NCBI RefSeq assembly: GCF_021919125.1
Contig: NZ_CP083439.1
Coordinates: forward strand, 1,550,001-1,614,000
DNA: 64,000 nt
Direction of reading: 5' to 3'
Origin: Clavibacter sp. A6099
Lineage (GTDB): Bacteria > Actinomycetota > Actinomycetes > Actinomycetales > Microbacteriaceae
The notes beneath the pieces are model-generated. The model ran no database searches. It was not told where the DNA came from and worked only from the letters and a program-made list of their open reading frames with translations. The translations under genes and the position numbers were made by a program. Within the stretch, counting starts at the first letter, position 1. Each line of letters starts with the position of its first letter. Of this stretch, positions 39,686 through 49,562 are shown piece after piece.

Positions 39686-40174
39686 ATGCGCATCCACATC
39701 GCGACCGACCACGCGGGCCTCGACTTCTCGAGGTACCTCACCGGGCACCTGACCGACGCCGGCCACGACGTCGTCGACCACGGGCCCACCTCGTACGACG
39801 CGCTGGACGACTACCCGTCGTTCTGCATCCGCGCCGCCCGCGCCGTCGTCGCCGACCAGCGCCAGGGCACGACCGCGCTCGGCGTGGTGTTCGGCGGGTC
39901 GGGCAACGGCGAGCAGATCGCGGCCAACAAGGTCGAGGGTGTCCGTGCGGCGCTCGTCTGGAACCTGTCGACCGCGGTGCTCGCGCGCCAGCACAACGAC
40001 GCCAACGTGATCTCCATCGGCGCCCGCCAGCACACCGTCGAGGAGGCCACGGCCTTCATCGACGCCTTCATCGCGGAGCCGTTCTCCGCGGAGGAGCGGC
40101 ACGCGCGCCGCATCGCGCAGCTCGCCGAGTACGAGACGACGGGGGCCATCGCCGGTCACCCCGTCACCGACTAG
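39686..40174 (+). CDS. rpiB: Ribose-5-phosphate isomerase B
   Basis: A 162-residue RpiB that interconverts ribose 5-phosphate and ribulose 5-phosphate in the pentose phosphate pathway. ATDHAGLD at the N-terminus, VFGGSGNGEQIAANKVEGVRAAL and the NDANVISIGAR segment are the LacAB/RpiB signatures. Length matches the actinobacterial group (about 160 residues), which uses a Glu rather than Cys as base (here the GE in GNGEQ). ATG with AGGAGG upstream. Followed after 6 bases by the glycosylase gene. Confidence 0.95.
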   Translation: MRIHIATDHAGLDFSRYLTGHLTDAGHDVVDHGPTSYDALDDYPSFCIRAARAVVADQRQGTTALGVVFGGSGNGEQIAANKVEGVRAALVWNLSTAVLARQHNDANVISIGARQHTVEEATAFIDAFIAEPFSAEERHARRIAQLAEYETTGAIAGHPVTD

Positions 40175-40180
40175 GCCGCC

Positions 40181-41170
40181 GTGCCCGAGGGGCATTCGAT
40201 CCACCGGATCGCGAAGCAGTTCGAGGCGCACTTCGTCGGCGACGTCGTGCAGGCGTCCTCGCCGCAGGGCCGCTTCGCCGAGGGGGCGGCCGTGCTCGAC
40301 GGACGACGCCTCGTCGCCGCCAAGGCCGTGGGCAAGCAGATGTTCCTCGAGTTCGACGGCGACGTCTGGCTCCGCGTGCACCTCGGCCTCTACGGCGCGT
40401 GGGACTTCGCGGGCGACGTCACGACGCTCAACCGGATGGGCCAGAACGGGATGCGCGGGGACGTGCCCGTCGACGACCGCGTCGACGACGCGCCGGTCGA
40501 CTCCGACGCCGAGGACTCGCTCGCGAGCATCGGCGCGCCCCGCCGGGCACGCCTCCGCATGGCGGAGCAGGAGAAGGTGCACGACCCGTTCTCGGCCGAG
40601 GCGTGGCCGCCGGAGCCCGTGGGCCAGGTGCGCGTGCGGCTCCTCACCGAGCACGCCGTGGCGGACCTCCGCGGTCCCACCGCGTGCGTGGTCGCCAGCC
40701 CGGAGGAGGTGCAGCAGGCCATCGACAAGCTGGGACCGGATCCCCTCGTCGACGGCGGCAAGCGCTCCGAGGACCGCTTCACGGCGACGGTGCGGAAGAA
40801 GCCGACCGCGATCGGCCTGCTCCTCATGGACCAGGCGGTGGTCAGCGGGATCGGCAACGTCTACCGCGCCGAGCTGCTGTTCCGCGCCCGGCAGAACCCG
40901 CACACGCCGGGGCGCGACGTGCCCGAGGACGTCGTCCGCGGGCTCTGGAGGGACTGGTCGAAGCTCCTGCGCAAGGGCGTCGAGGTCGGCCAGATGATGA
41001 CCATGGACGGCCTGCGCGGCAAGAGGCTCGACGCCGCGCTCCGCAACCGCGCGGACCGGCACTGGGTCTACCACCGCGAGGGGCTGCCGTGCCGGGTGTG
41101 CGGCACGAACATCGTGATGGAGGAGGCGGCCGGCCGGAAGCTGTACTGGTGCCCGTACTGCCAGGCGTGA
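40181..41170 (+). CDS. nei: Fpg/Nei family DNA glycosylase (Nei-like)
   Basis: A 329-residue base-excision glycosylase/AP lyase of the Fpg/Nei superfamily. The catalytic N-terminus PEGHSIHR (Pro after the initiator Met, then Glu) is the Nei type. H2TH element: GIGNVYRAELLFRARQNP. The C-terminal zinc finger has CRVC and CPYC pairs separated by 16 residues. It removes oxidised pyrimidines. GTG start, 6 bases after rpiB, same order as Rv2465c-Rv2464c. Confidence 0.94.
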   Translation: MPEGHSIHRIAKQFEAHFVGDVVQASSPQGRFAEGAAVLDGRRLVAAKAVGKQMFLEFDGDVWLRVHLGLYGAWDFAGDVTTLNRMGQNGMRGDVPVDDRVDDAPVDSDAEDSLASIGAPRRARLRMAEQEKVHDPFSAEAWPPEPVGQVRVRLLTEHAVADLRGPTACVVASPEEVQQAIDKLGPDPLVDGGKRSEDRFTATVRKKPTAIGLLLMDQAVVSGIGNVYRAELLFRARQNPHTPGRDVPEDVVRGLWRDWSKLLRKGVEVGQMMTMDGLRGKRLDAALRNRADRHWVYHREGLPCRVCGTNIVMEEAAGRKLYWCPYCQA

Positions 41171-41189
41171 CGGTGCGCGGGGCCTGAGT

Positions 41190-41252
41190 CGGCGCTGCTG
41201 ATCCGGCGCTGCCGCTGATCCGGTGCTGCCGCTGTCCTGCGCTGCCGGGGGT
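41190..41252 (+). repeat. Imperfect 16-17-bp tandem repeat
   Basis: Four degenerate units of the type CGGYGCTGCCGCTGATC follow one another between the glycosylase stop and the terminator. Noncoding. Could be slippage-grown DNA. Confidence 0.7.
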
Positions 41253-41268
41253 CCGGTGCGAGACGACG

Positions 41269-41302
41269 GAGGGGCCCGGATCCAGTCGGATCCGGGCCCC
41301 TC
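41269..41302. terminator. Bidirectional terminator between nei and dps
   Basis: A 15-bp perfect stem (GAGGGGCCCGGATCC with its complement) with a 4-base loop, between convergent genes. Confidence 0.85.
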
Positions 41303-41333
41303 GACCGTCGGCGTGCTGCTGCCGCGGGCGGTG

Positions 41334-41819
41334 CTACTCGCTGATGTGGGCGAAGAGGAACCAGCGGTCCTTCTCGAGCCCGCGCGCGATCTCGATGGCG
41401 ACGTCCTGGCTGTTGACGTCGATCTCGCCGAGCTCCTGCACGGCGCGGTTCACGAGCTCCATCGTGGCGTCGATCTGGGCGATGACCTCGGCGATCGTGG
41501 CGCTCGACGGGCGGAAGCCGGGCGTGAGGGGCGCGGTGGTGGTGGACGCGGCGACCGTCTCGACGCGGGCGTCGATCGGGAGGCCGAGGGCGACGACGCG
41601 CTCCGCGGCGGTGTCCGCCCAGTCCTGCGCGTGGGCGACGAGGACGTCGAGGAACTCGTGGACGCCGATGAAGTTCGCGCCGCGGACGTGCCAGTGCGCC
41701 TGCTTGCCGTTGACGGCGAGGGCCTGGAGGTTGACGACGACGGGGCTGAGGAACTGGGCGACGCCTGCGGCGACGTCGGCCGATGCGGAGCTGGTGGGGA
41801 CGTGGACGGTGTCGGTCAT
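41334..41819 (-). CDS. dps: Dps family DNA-binding/ferritin-like protein
   Basis: A 161-residue Dps that stores iron and protects DNA from oxidants in a 12-mer. Ferroxidase ligands are in HWHVRGANFIGVHEFLD and AHAQDWADTAAERV, the standard intersubunit site. The N-terminal tail is short and has no lysines, so direct DNA binding is doubtful. ATG with GGAGAGAACCC before it. Regulation not readable; no obvious operator. The 152 bases up to the next gene hold nothing else I can name. Confidence 0.94.
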   Translation of the reverse strand: MTDTVHVPTSSASADVAAGVAQFLSPVVVNLQALAVNGKQAHWHVRGANFIGVHEFLDVLVAHAQDWADTAAERVVALGLPIDARVETVAASTTTAPLTPGFRPSSATIAEVIAQIDATMELVNRAVQELGEIDVNSQDVAIEIARGLEKDRWFLFAHISE

Positions 41820-41971
41820 GGGTTCTCTCCTCGAGCGGCGGGACGGGTCTGCGGGCTGCGGACGATGTCGCCAATCTCGCGCATCCGTCCGCTGCCCGCA
41901 AGCAAGCTGAGGCATGGCTTACCGGGTCGAGCGCGCGCGGGGGTGCGGTTCCCGCAGCGCTCCCGACACGG

Positions 41972-44900
41972 TCAGCGGAGCGCCGAGACGCGGGCCGCCA
42001 CCTCCTTGACGTCGCGGATGCGGCGTTCGTAACGGGCCGCGACCGCGATGAGGACCACTCCGCCGATGCCCGCCCACGCCCACCACGGGACGGTCGTCGA
42101 TGCCTCGCGGATCCACGGCCAGAGCTGGGCGACCGCGTGCACCAGCAGGACACCCGCGCCGATGAGGAACGGCGCGCGGAGCCTCAGCCGGGCTCCCGTG
42201 AGCAGCGTGGCGAGCGCGAGTATCCCGAGTCCGACGATGCGCCACGCCGGGCTCGGGCCGAGGTCGGCGAGGAGCGGTGGGACGAGCAGGGCGAGCAGTC
42301 CGGGTGCGAGGTGCCGCATGCTGCCGGCCGTCGCGTCGTGGATCAGGCGTCGGGCGCCGACCACGAGCAGCGCCACGGCGACCGGCACCGTGACGGTCTC
42401 CACCGGGTCCGCGGCTCCCGAGACGACGAGGATCGCGGCGACCAGCCCGCCGACGACGAGCGCAGCGAGCGCGAGGACGCGGTCGCGCGGCGGGGGAGAG
42501 CCGGCGCGCTCTCCCGCCTCGTCGGGCCGGGCGCCGGTGGTCGCCAGCCCGGAGGGGGAGCACACGATGTGGATGCCGGCGAGGACGCTGACGAGGAGCG
42601 CCGCGCGGAGGCCGACCCCGGCCATGCGGTCGGCGTGGGCGACGAGGATCCCGGCGGCCCCCGCGGATCCCGCTCCGATCAGCGCGCCCAGTCCGGCGAC
42701 ACGTGGCACCGTGTGGAGCAGGGTGTCCGTGACGGTGCGCGCTCCGTCGGATGCGTTCCCCGGCATCCACGCGTCGTATGCGTTCGCGACCGGACCGTTC
42801 GCGGGCATGCCCACGGCGGGGACCCGTCGGGGGTGGTCCTGCGCGCGTGGGGGCAGGAGGCCGACGGCGAGGATGAGGACGGCGGTGGCCGAGAGCGTCC
42901 AGAGATCGGTGCGCGCGAACGTGGCCGGATCGTGCGCGACCAGCGCGGACACCGCGCGTCCGAAGCCGACGAGCGGGACGGCGAGGCCGGAAGCGACCAC
43001 GGTCGCCAGGACGAGGGGCCTCGTCGGCGAGGCGCAGTCCGTCCCGCGGAGGGCGGCCGCAGCCAGGAGGAGGACGGCACCGGCGGCACCCCCGAGGACG
43101 AGCGCCCGGACGGGCGTCCCCGTCCACGACGCGACGGCCGTGGGCAGGGCAGCGAGGAGGAGGGCGCCGAGGAGGACGGGCGCCGCTCCGGATGTCCGGC
43201 CGGGGACCTGCGTCGCATCGTGACCGCGACCCCCGGGCAGCCCCCGCTGGAGGAGGGCCGCGACGGCGAGGAGCACGCCGGCGGGCGGCAGCACGTAGGG
43301 CTCCACGGCGTCGATGCGTCCGCGGCCGAGCGCGACCCACAGCGCTGCGGTGCCGAGGGCGAGGGCGATCCAGCCCGCATGGCGCCGCGCACGCGAGCCC
43401 GGCGGCGAGGATGCGACGAGCACGGCCACCGCCGACAGCAGCAGGGCGACGGGGAGCCCGGGGCCGCCGGAGGCCGCGCCGACCGCGACCGTGCCGGCGA
43501 CGAGCACGCCCGTCGCCGCGTCGGCGGCATGCCGGACGGCGCCGGCGACCGTTCGGGGCGCGTGTCCGGGGACGGACACGGGTGCCGGGTTCCTCAGGCG
43601 ATCGGCGGCCCCGACCGCAGCCACGAGCACGGCCACGATCGCCGGCGCGATCAGCGCTGCGGGGTCGAGCGCCGTGTACCCGCCGCGCCAGGCGAGGAGC
43701 GCCACGACCACGGCGCCGACGAGCGCCGTCGCCGCGGACGCCGCGAGCACGTCTCGATGCACGGACCGGAGGACGAGGAGCACCCCCGCACCCGCGACGA
43801 GAGCCACGCTCACGACGAGCGGGCGGACGACGCCCTCTCCGGGTCCGACGGACGCGGCCATGACGAGAGCCACGAGGACGCTCGTGCCCACCCAGGCGGA
43901 GCCCGCGATGCGCGCGTCCACGGTGCTGCGGGCGGCACGGAGGACGAGCGCCCCGAGCCCGACGAGCAGCACCGCCGTGACCGCCAGCTGGGCGTCGACG
44001 GCCGTCTCGCGCCCGACGGATCCCGCGGAGAGGCGCAGCGCACGCACGCCGCCCACGGCCAGGATCCCGATGCCCGCGCCGATCACGACGGCCCGCAGCA
44101 GCGGACGCACGGGGGACGCGGCGTGCCGCAGCACCGAGGCGCCGCCGAGGGCGAGAGCCGCGCAGATCCCGGTCAGGAGATACGGCCGGAGCACGTCATC
44201 GGGACGACCTGCGGCGACGAGCGGCAGCACGGCCGTGAGGATGCCCGCGAGGGTCAGGGCCGTGACGCCGCGGCGGACCCGGGGCCCGACCGTCGACCCC
44301 GTCGCGTCGCCGTCGCCGTCGCGGTCGACGCGCACCGCGGCGCGGTGCATGAGGGCCGCGATGAGCAGCAGCGCGCCTGCGCTCGGCAGCCAGTACGCCT
44401 CCGGCGAGGTCACGCCGCCCGCCAGAAGCCGCGACCACGACGCGGCGGTCGCCGTGGCGAGCGCCGTCCAGCCCCACGCGCGGCGTGCGCTGCGCGACAG
44501 GAGCAGGCCGTCGTGCGCGTACGAGAGTGAGCACGCCGTGCCGGCGAGCGTCAGCAGGGGGATCCACAGGAGCTCGCGGCCCGCGCTTGTCGGGTCGACG
44601 GAGACGGCGACGAGCATCGCCCCCGCCGCCACGGCGGTCGTGCCCGCATCGAGGGCGATGCGGAGCGCCTTGGACGTGTGCCGGTAGCCGAGCAGGGCGG
44701 CGACCGCGGCGACGAGCGCCACCGCGGCGGGGATCACGCCGTGGGGAGTCGCACCGCGATCGACCAGCGCGCCGGCGGTGAGGACGGCGAGCAGCAGCGA
44801 GGGCGTGACGAGGGCCGCGGTCGTCAGCCGCCAGCGGCGCAGGGCGGTTGTCCCCGGTGCTCGCGGCACGTCGTCCTGCGCGTCGACGCGAGGCGCAGGC

Positions 44901-47383
44901 GCGGGCAAGGGGACGCGGCGGGCACCGCCCACGGTCCAAGCCACGAGGCCGGCCACGAGGGCCGTCTGGGCGGCGATGGACCAGACCGGCGATCCCGTGA
45001 GCGCGCCCCCGACGCGGTCGGCGCCGACGATCGCGACGAGGGGCGCCGCGAGACACGCGGGGAGCATGGCCGTCGCGAGAAGCGCGCGTCGCCGCACGCC
45101 CGGACGCCCGGGGAGCGCACCGGCCACCGAGGCCGCCAGCCCGCAGGCGAGCAGGACGAGCACGACCGGATCGCCGGCCGAGTCCAGCGCGCTCGACGGC
45201 GGCGCGGATCCGATGACTCGCGCAGTCGCGAGCGACGGTGCCAGGGCGGCGACCGCGACGAGCCCGGCGAGGGCGGCCCCGGCCGTGGCGAGGCGCGCCG
45301 TGCCCTCCGTGCGTGCGGTCCGGGATCCGGCGACGAGGAGGAGGACGACGGCCGGAGCGACCACCCACCACGTGCTCGTGCTCGCCCAGGATGCGGCCCA
45401 GGCGAGGGCCCCCGCCGTCACCGACAGCGCCACGAGCGCGGCCGTGGGGACGACGGCGGGGCCGGGATCGCGACGCGAGCGCACACGCCAGGCCAGGGCG
45501 CCCGCGGAGGCGACGAGGTACGCGCCGGCCACGACCGCGACGGGACCCAGGGCGGGGATCGCGGCGACAACCACGGCCGCCCCCGTCCAGGCGAGGAGGC
45601 GCCGACGGGCCTGCAGGCGGCCGGCCACGAGCGCGGCGGCCGCCGCGAGGACCCAGACGACGACGAGGCCGACTGCCGCGGCGCGGACACCTCCGGGCAG
45701 ATCGGCGACGTCGCTCGTCCTGCTCAGCACCACCACCGCGTCGTCGAGGGCCCCGTGCTCCCATGCGGGCAGCCCGACGAGCACCGTGGCCGTGATTCCG
45801 CCGAGGCCGGCGATCGCGGCGGGCAGCCCGGCCACGGCTGTGACGACCAGCGCGGCGACGGCGGACATTCGGGCCGTCGCGGCGACGACGGGGTCGTGCA
45901 GCCGGCGAGAGAGCACGTCGAGCACGGCTGCCACCGCCGCCGCCGCCACGAGCTGCATGCAGAACGTGAGCAGGGCGGGTCCGCCCATGAGCGCGGTGAC
46001 CGGCAGCGCGGCCGATGCTCCGACTCCCGCGACGGCGGCGGCGAGGACGCGCAGCGGATCGGCAGATGTCGGCGCGGTGTCGGCCGCGCCGCCATGGGAC
46101 GTGGCCTGCTCGACCGATGCCTCCGGGGGTGGCGCCACGTCGTCGGCGGGCGCGGCCGCATCCACGTCCGCGACGTCGCCGCGGAGCTCGACGCGGGAGG
46201 CGGGACGCGCGAGCGCCCACGCGTGCGCGCCGCTGGCGACGGCCGCGACGAGGAGCGGGAGGGCCGGGACCGCGTCGGAGGCCATGGCGCTGGCGGCTCC
46301 CGCGACCACGGCGGCGGTCGCGGTCGCGACGCCCACGACCCGGAGGATGCCGCGTTCGAGCGCGTCAGGGAGGGCGGCCGCGCGCGACGGGGGCGCGGCG
46401 TGGACGAGGGCGACGGCCGAGGCAGCCGCCAGCGCGAGCGCGACGCGGGTGCCGGCGTCGGCTGTCGGCACGGCGCCGACCAGGAGGCCGGCGGCGACCG
46501 TCAGCCCCGCCCAGCCGGCGATGCCCGCGGCGCGGACGCGGAGCAGGGGCGCGAGCACGAGGAGCAAGGCCGACACGATGAGCGTCCCCACGCCGAAGTG
46601 GACGAGAGGGTCGACGGACGCGGCTCCCGCGAGGTCGTAGGACCGCACGGCCCAGACGTCGAGATGCAGCAGCACGATGCCCACCACGCCCACGGCCTCC
46701 GCGGTGCCGGGCAGACGGCGCCGGGCGAGGACCGCGGCCGCCACCAGCGCGGCCACGGTGACGGCCGCGGTGATCGCCGCGCGGACGACGAGCCCGTAGG
46801 TGACGAACGCGTAGACCACGTAGAACACGGCCGCGACCGAGAGCAGGACGACGCCGATGGCGAGCAGCACGGCCGGGACGCTGATCCGGCGCCGGGGTGC
46901 CGCGGGCGCGATGGGAGCAGGGGCCTCGATCTCGACCGGAGTCCGCTGGAGCCGGCGCGCGTCCGCGTCGGGAGCGGGGCCGGTCGGGGCGAGCATCGCG
47001 GGACGGGCGTCCGCCGACGGCCCGTCCACGGGCAGCGGTGCTGCCCGCCGCGGGTCGGGGTTCGCGGTCACGGGGGACTCCGCGACGCCGGCCGCTGCGG
47101 CCGTGACGACCACGGCCTCACGGCGACGCACCGCCTCCTCGCTCCAGCGCCGCATGGCAGCGACGAGGCGCTCGCGCTCCGTGATCGCCTCCACGACGCG
47201 GTGCGATGCCTCGAGCGCGGCGGCGGCCTCGGGCGCGCGGACGTCGAGACCGCAGCGCCAGCAGACGAGCGCGCCCAGGGGCGCGAGGCAGCCCGGGCAG
47301 AGATCCGTGCGCAGGAGGTCGTCCGGTGACGCGGCCCACGGTTGCGCCGGGATCCGCGATCCACGTGCGTCGTCCTCGACCAT
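41972..47383 (-). CDS. Very large multi-spanning membrane protein with N-terminal zinc ribbon (SCO7613-like)
   Basis: An 1803-residue protein, the largest in the window. Near residues 28-48 a zinc ribbon (CPGCLAPLGALVCWRCGLDV) stands before an Ala-rich helical region. A disordered Pro/Ala-rich stretch follows, and from about residue 185 to the end hydrophobic helices repeat at about 25-residue spacing, roughly 45-50 in all, built mostly of Ala, Val, Leu and Gly with very few charges. It resembles the SCO7613 C-terminal-domain family of giant actinobacterial membrane proteins, function unknown. It appears complete and in frame throughout. The long open frames on the opposite strand here are artefacts of GC bias. 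Single-gene unit. Confidence 0.85.
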   Translation of the reverse strand: MVEDDARGSRIPAQPWAASPDDLLRTDLCPGCLAPLGALVCWRCGLDVRAPEAAAALEASHRVVEAITERERLVAAMRRWSEEAVRRREAVVVTAAAAGVAESPVTANPDPRRAAPLPVDGPSADARPAMLAPTGPAPDADARRLQRTPVEIEAPAPIAPAAPRRRISVPAVLLAIGVVLLSVAAVFYVVYAFVTYGLVVRAAITAAVTVAALVAAAVLARRRLPGTAEAVGVVGIVLLHLDVWAVRSYDLAGAASVDPLVHFGVGTLIVSALLLVLAPLLRVRAAGIAGWAGLTVAAGLLVGAVPTADAGTRVALALAAASAVALVHAAPPSRAAALPDALERGILRVVGVATATAAVVAGAASAMASDAVPALPLLVAAVASGAHAWALARPASRVELRGDVADVDAAAPADDVAPPPEASVEQATSHGGAADTAPTSADPLRVLAAAVAGVGASAALPVTALMGGPALLTFCMQLVAAAAVAAVLDVLSRRLHDPVVAATARMSAVAALVVTAVAGLPAAIAGLGGITATVLVGLPAWEHGALDDAVVVLSRTSDVADLPGGVRAAAVGLVVVWVLAAAAALVAGRLQARRRLLAWTGAAVVVAAIPALGPVAVVAGAYLVASAGALAWRVRSRRDPGPAVVPTAALVALSVTAGALAWAASWASTSTWWVVAPAVVLLLVAGSRTARTEGTARLATAGAALAGLVAVAALAPSLATARVIGSAPPSSALDSAGDPVVLVLLACGLAASVAGALPGRPGVRRRALLATAMLPACLAAPLVAIVGADRVGGALTGSPVWSIAAQTALVAGLVAWTVGGARRVPLPAPAPRVDAQDDVPRAPGTTALRRWRLTTAALVTPSLLLAVLTAGALVDRGATPHGVIPAAVALVAAVAALLGYRHTSKALRIALDAGTTAVAAGAMLVAVSVDPTSAGRELLWIPLLTLAGTACSLSYAHDGLLLSRSARRAWGWTALATATAASWSRLLAGGVTSPEAYWLPSAGALLLIAALMHRAAVRVDRDGDGDATGSTVGPRVRRGVTALTLAGILTAVLPLVAAGRPDDVLRPYLLTGICAALALGGASVLRHAASPVRPLLRAVVIGAGIGILAVGGVRALRLSAGSVGRETAVDAQLAVTAVLLVGLGALVLRAARSTVDARIAGSAWVGTSVLVALVMAASVGPGEGVVRPLVVSVALVAGAGVLLVLRSVHRDVLAASAATALVGAVVVALLAWRGGYTALDPAALIAPAIVAVLVAAVGAADRLRNPAPVSVPGHAPRTVAGAVRHAADAATGVLVAGTVAVGAASGGPGLPVALLLSAVAVLVASSPPGSRARRHAGWIALALGTAALWVALGRGRIDAVEPYVLPPAGVLLAVAALLQRGLPGGRGHDATQVPGRTSGAAPVLLGALLLAALPTAVASWTGTPVRALVLGGAAGAVLLLAAAALRGTDCASPTRPLVLATVVASGLAVPLVGFGRAVSALVAHDPATFARTDLWTLSATAVLILAVGLLPPRAQDHPRRVPAVGMPANGPVANAYDAWMPGNASDGARTVTDTLLHTVPRVAGLGALIGAGSAGAAGILVAHADRMAGVGLRAALLVSVLAGIHIVCSPSGLATTGARPDEAGERAGSPPPRDRVLALAALVVGGLVAAILVVSGAADPVETVTVPVAVALLVVGARRLIHDATAGSMRHLAPGLLALLVPPLLADLGPSPAWRIVGLGILALATLLTGARLRLRAPFLIGAGVLLVHAVAQLWPWIREASTTVPWWAWAGIGGVVLIAVAARYERRIRDVKEVAARVSALR

Positions 47384-47568
47384 GCAGCCCCCCGAGCTCG
47401 CCCGATGCGGAAGCTCCCAGGCTATCCACGGATCGGGACGCTAGCCGGGGCGACGTGGGCGGCGGCATCGCGTCGCCCCGAACGGGGGATGGGCGAGGCG
47501 ACGCAGGGCCTGGGGAGGAGGGCCCACGGAGTCCCGACGGGAACGCGGGAGTCCCGACGGGAACACGA

Positions 47569-47642
47569 TGGAGGGGATGACGGGAATCGAACCCGCGTGA
47601 TCAGTTTGGAAGACTGAGGCTCTACCATTGAGCTACATCCCC
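47569..47642 (-). tRNA. tRNA-Gly (TCC)
   Basis: Acceptor GGGGATG/CATCCCC, D arm AGCTCAATGGTAGAGC, anticodon loop CTTCCAA (anticodon TCC), T arm GCGGGTTCGATTCCCGT, T discriminator, CCA encoded. Confidence 0.97.
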
Positions 47643-47831
47643 GCGAGACCGGACGACCGCCCTGAGGGGCCGTGCTCCGGATGCGCGGGATCCAGCGTAG
47701 CGCAGCCTCCCGTCGCCGGTGACCAGCGCCCGGCACGAGTCGGATAGGCTGTGGCACGGTCGGATCGGCTTCCGCGCGCCTGCACGAATAGGGGCACGGC
47801 TCCCGCTTCGACCGAGGGAATGCGTGGCAGC

Positions 47832-47907
47832 CGGGGCGTAGCGTAGTGGCTAGCGCGTCCGCTTTGGGAGCGGAAGACCGCAGGTTCGAGTCCTGTCGCC
47901 CCGACCA
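47832..47907 (+). tRNA. tRNA-Pro (TGG)
   Basis: Acceptor CGGGGCG/CGCCCCG, D arm GCGTAGTGGCTAGCGC, anticodon loop TTTGGGA (anticodon TGG), T arm CAGGTTCGAGTCCTG, A discriminator, CCA encoded. It lies 65 bases before tig and may share its transcript. Confidence 0.97.
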
Positions 47908-47972
47908 CATCCCCGACGACGAAATGCCGTCTCAGCCGAGGCGCGTACCGCGATTACAGGAGAACTCCACAC

Positions 47973-49427
47973 GTGAAGACCACGGTCGAAAAGCTGAGCC
48001 CCACGCGCGTCAAGCTCGCGATCTCTGCCACCCCCGAAGACCTGAAGCCGCACATCGACCACGCATACGGCCACATCGCCGAGCAGGTCGCCATCCCCGG
48101 CTTCCGCAAGGGCAAGGTGCCGCCGCCCATCATCGACCAGCGCGTCGGCCGCGAGGCCGTGCTGGAGCACGCCGTCAACGACGGCATGGACGGCTTCTAC
48201 CAGGCCGCTGTCAAGGAGACGGACATCCGTCCCCTCGGCCGCCCCGAGGCCGACGTCAAGGAGTGGCCCGGCAAGGACCTCACCGGCGACCTGCTCCTCG
48301 AGATCGAGGTCGACGTCCGCCCCGAGTTCGACCTGCCCGCGTACGAGGGCCTCGAGCTCACCGTGGACTCCGTCGAGGTCACCGACGACGAGGTCGCGAC
48401 CGAGCTCGACGGCCTGCGCAGCCGCTTCGGCACGCTGATCACGGTGGACCGCCCCGCGAAGACGGGCGACTTCGTCCAGATCGACCTCACCGCCACCATC
48501 GCCGGCAACGCCGTCGACACCGCGAGCGGCATCTCCTACGAGCTCGGCTCCGGCGACCTGATCGACGGCATCGACGAGGCGCTCGAGTCCCTCACCGCCG
48601 GTGAGAGCACCACGTTCGAGTCGAAGCTGCTCGGCGGCGACAACGAGGGCGAGACGGCCGAGATCGCCGTGACCGTCCAGTCCGTCAAGGAGCGCGAGCT
48701 GCCCGAGGCCGACGACGACTTCGCGCAGATCGCCAGCGAGTTCGACACCATCGACGAGCTGCGCGCGGACCTGAAGGTCCAGGTCGGCAAGTCCAAGGTC
48801 TTCGGCCAGGTCACCCAGGCCCGCGACCAGATCGTCGACAAGCTCCTCGAGGGCGTCGAGATCCCGGTCCCCGAGAAGCTCGTCGAGGACGAGGTGCAGC
48901 GCCACCTCGAGAACGAGAACCGCCTCGAGGACGACGTGCACCGCGCCGAGGTCAAGGAGTCCAGCGAGAAGGCGTTCCGCCAGCAGCTGCTCCTCGACGT
49001 CATCGCGGAGAAGGAGGAGCTGAAGGTCAGCCAGGACGAGCTGACCCAGTACCTCATCCAGGGCGCGCAGCAGTACAACATGGAGCCGAACGAGTTCGTC
49101 CAGGTGCTGCAGCAGAACAACCAGATCCCCGCCATGGTCGGCGAGGTCGCGCGCAACAAGGCCCTCGCGGTCGTGCTCGACAAGGCGAAGGTCGTGGACG
49201 CCGACGGCAAGGTCGTCGACGTGACCGAGTTCACGAAGCCCGTCGTGCGCGACGCCGACGCTGCGAGCGAGGAGCCCGCCGCGGACGCGGACGCCGAGGC
49301 CGTCACGGCTGACGCACCCGTGGAGGAGGCCGCAGAGGCAGCCGCCGAGGAGGCCCCGGCCGAGAAGCCGAAGAAGAAGGCGCCCGCGAAGAAGAAGGCC
49401 GCCGAGAAGGCCGCCGACTCCGAGTAG
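47973..49427 (+). CDS. tig: Trigger factor (ribosome-associated chaperone, PPIase)
   Basis: A 484-residue trigger factor, the first chaperone to meet nascent chains. The ribosome-binding loop [12 protein letters not shown] is near residue 45, the FKBP-type domain ([33 protein letters not shown]) spans about 155-240, then the chaperone arms. The C-terminal 55 residues are an acidic Ala/Glu stretch ending in a lysine-rich [14 protein letters not shown] tract, typical of actinobacteria. GTG start with AGGAG 12 bases before. Precedes clpP1P2 as in mycobacteria (Rv2462c-Rv2460c). Confidence 0.97.
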   Translation: MKTTVEKLSPTRVKLAISATPEDLKPHIDHAYGHIAEQVAIPGFRKGKVPPPIIDQRVGREAVLEHAVNDGMDGFYQAAVKETDIRPLGRPEADVKEWPGKDLTGDLLLEIEVDVRPEFDLPAYEGLELTVDSVEVTDDEVATELDGLRSRFGTLITVDRPAKTGDFVQIDLTATIAGNAVDTASGISYELGSGDLIDGIDEALESLTAGESTTFESKLLGGDNEGETAEIAVTVQSVKERELPEADDDFAQIASEFDTIDELRADLKVQVGKSKVFGQVTQARDQIVDKLLEGVEIPVPEKLVEDEVQRHLENENRLEDDVHRAEVKESSEKAFRQQLLLDVIAEKEELKVSQDELTQYLIQGAQQYNMEPNEFVQVLQQNNQIPAMVGEVARNKALAVVLDKAKVVDADGKVVDVTEFTKPVVRDADAASEEPAADADAEAVTADAPVEEAAEAAAEEAPAEKPKKKAPAKKKAAEKAADSE

Positions 49428-49462
49428 TCGCATCCACCGACCGCTCGCGGCGGTCGGCAGCA

Positions 49463-49498
49463 CGAGGGCCCGGGGAGCGCATGCTCCTCGGGCCCTCG
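49463..49498 (+). terminator. Terminator after tig
   Basis: A 16-bp stem (CGAGGGCCCGGGGAGC with a near-perfect complement, one G-U) with a 4-base loop, 36 bases past the stop. A smaller CCGACCG/CGGTCGG hairpin lies just before it. Confidence 0.82.
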
Positions 49499-49521
49499 CG
49501 CGTGCGGGCGGCTGCGCTCTC

Positions 49522-49532
49522 CGCCCGCGGCG
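49522..49532. promoter_or_regulatory. CGC-N5-GCG candidate ClgR site upstream of clpP1P2
   Basis: The palindromic CGC-CCGCG-GCG followed by AAC matches the core of the ClgR activator site known for actinobacterial clp genes. It lies about 31 bases before the -10 hexamer. Such a core arises often by chance in this GC-rich DNA, so support is weak. Confidence 0.3.
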
Positions 49533-49562
49533 AACACGGGCGTAGGCGCGGATCCGCTCCGA

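Noticed and set aside
41783-47329. Very long plus-strand frames (41783-44530 and 44678-47329) opposite the giant membrane gene
   Set aside because: They are Arg/Gly/Asp-rich with no domain, whereas the minus strand shows regular hydrophobic helices and a zinc ribbon.
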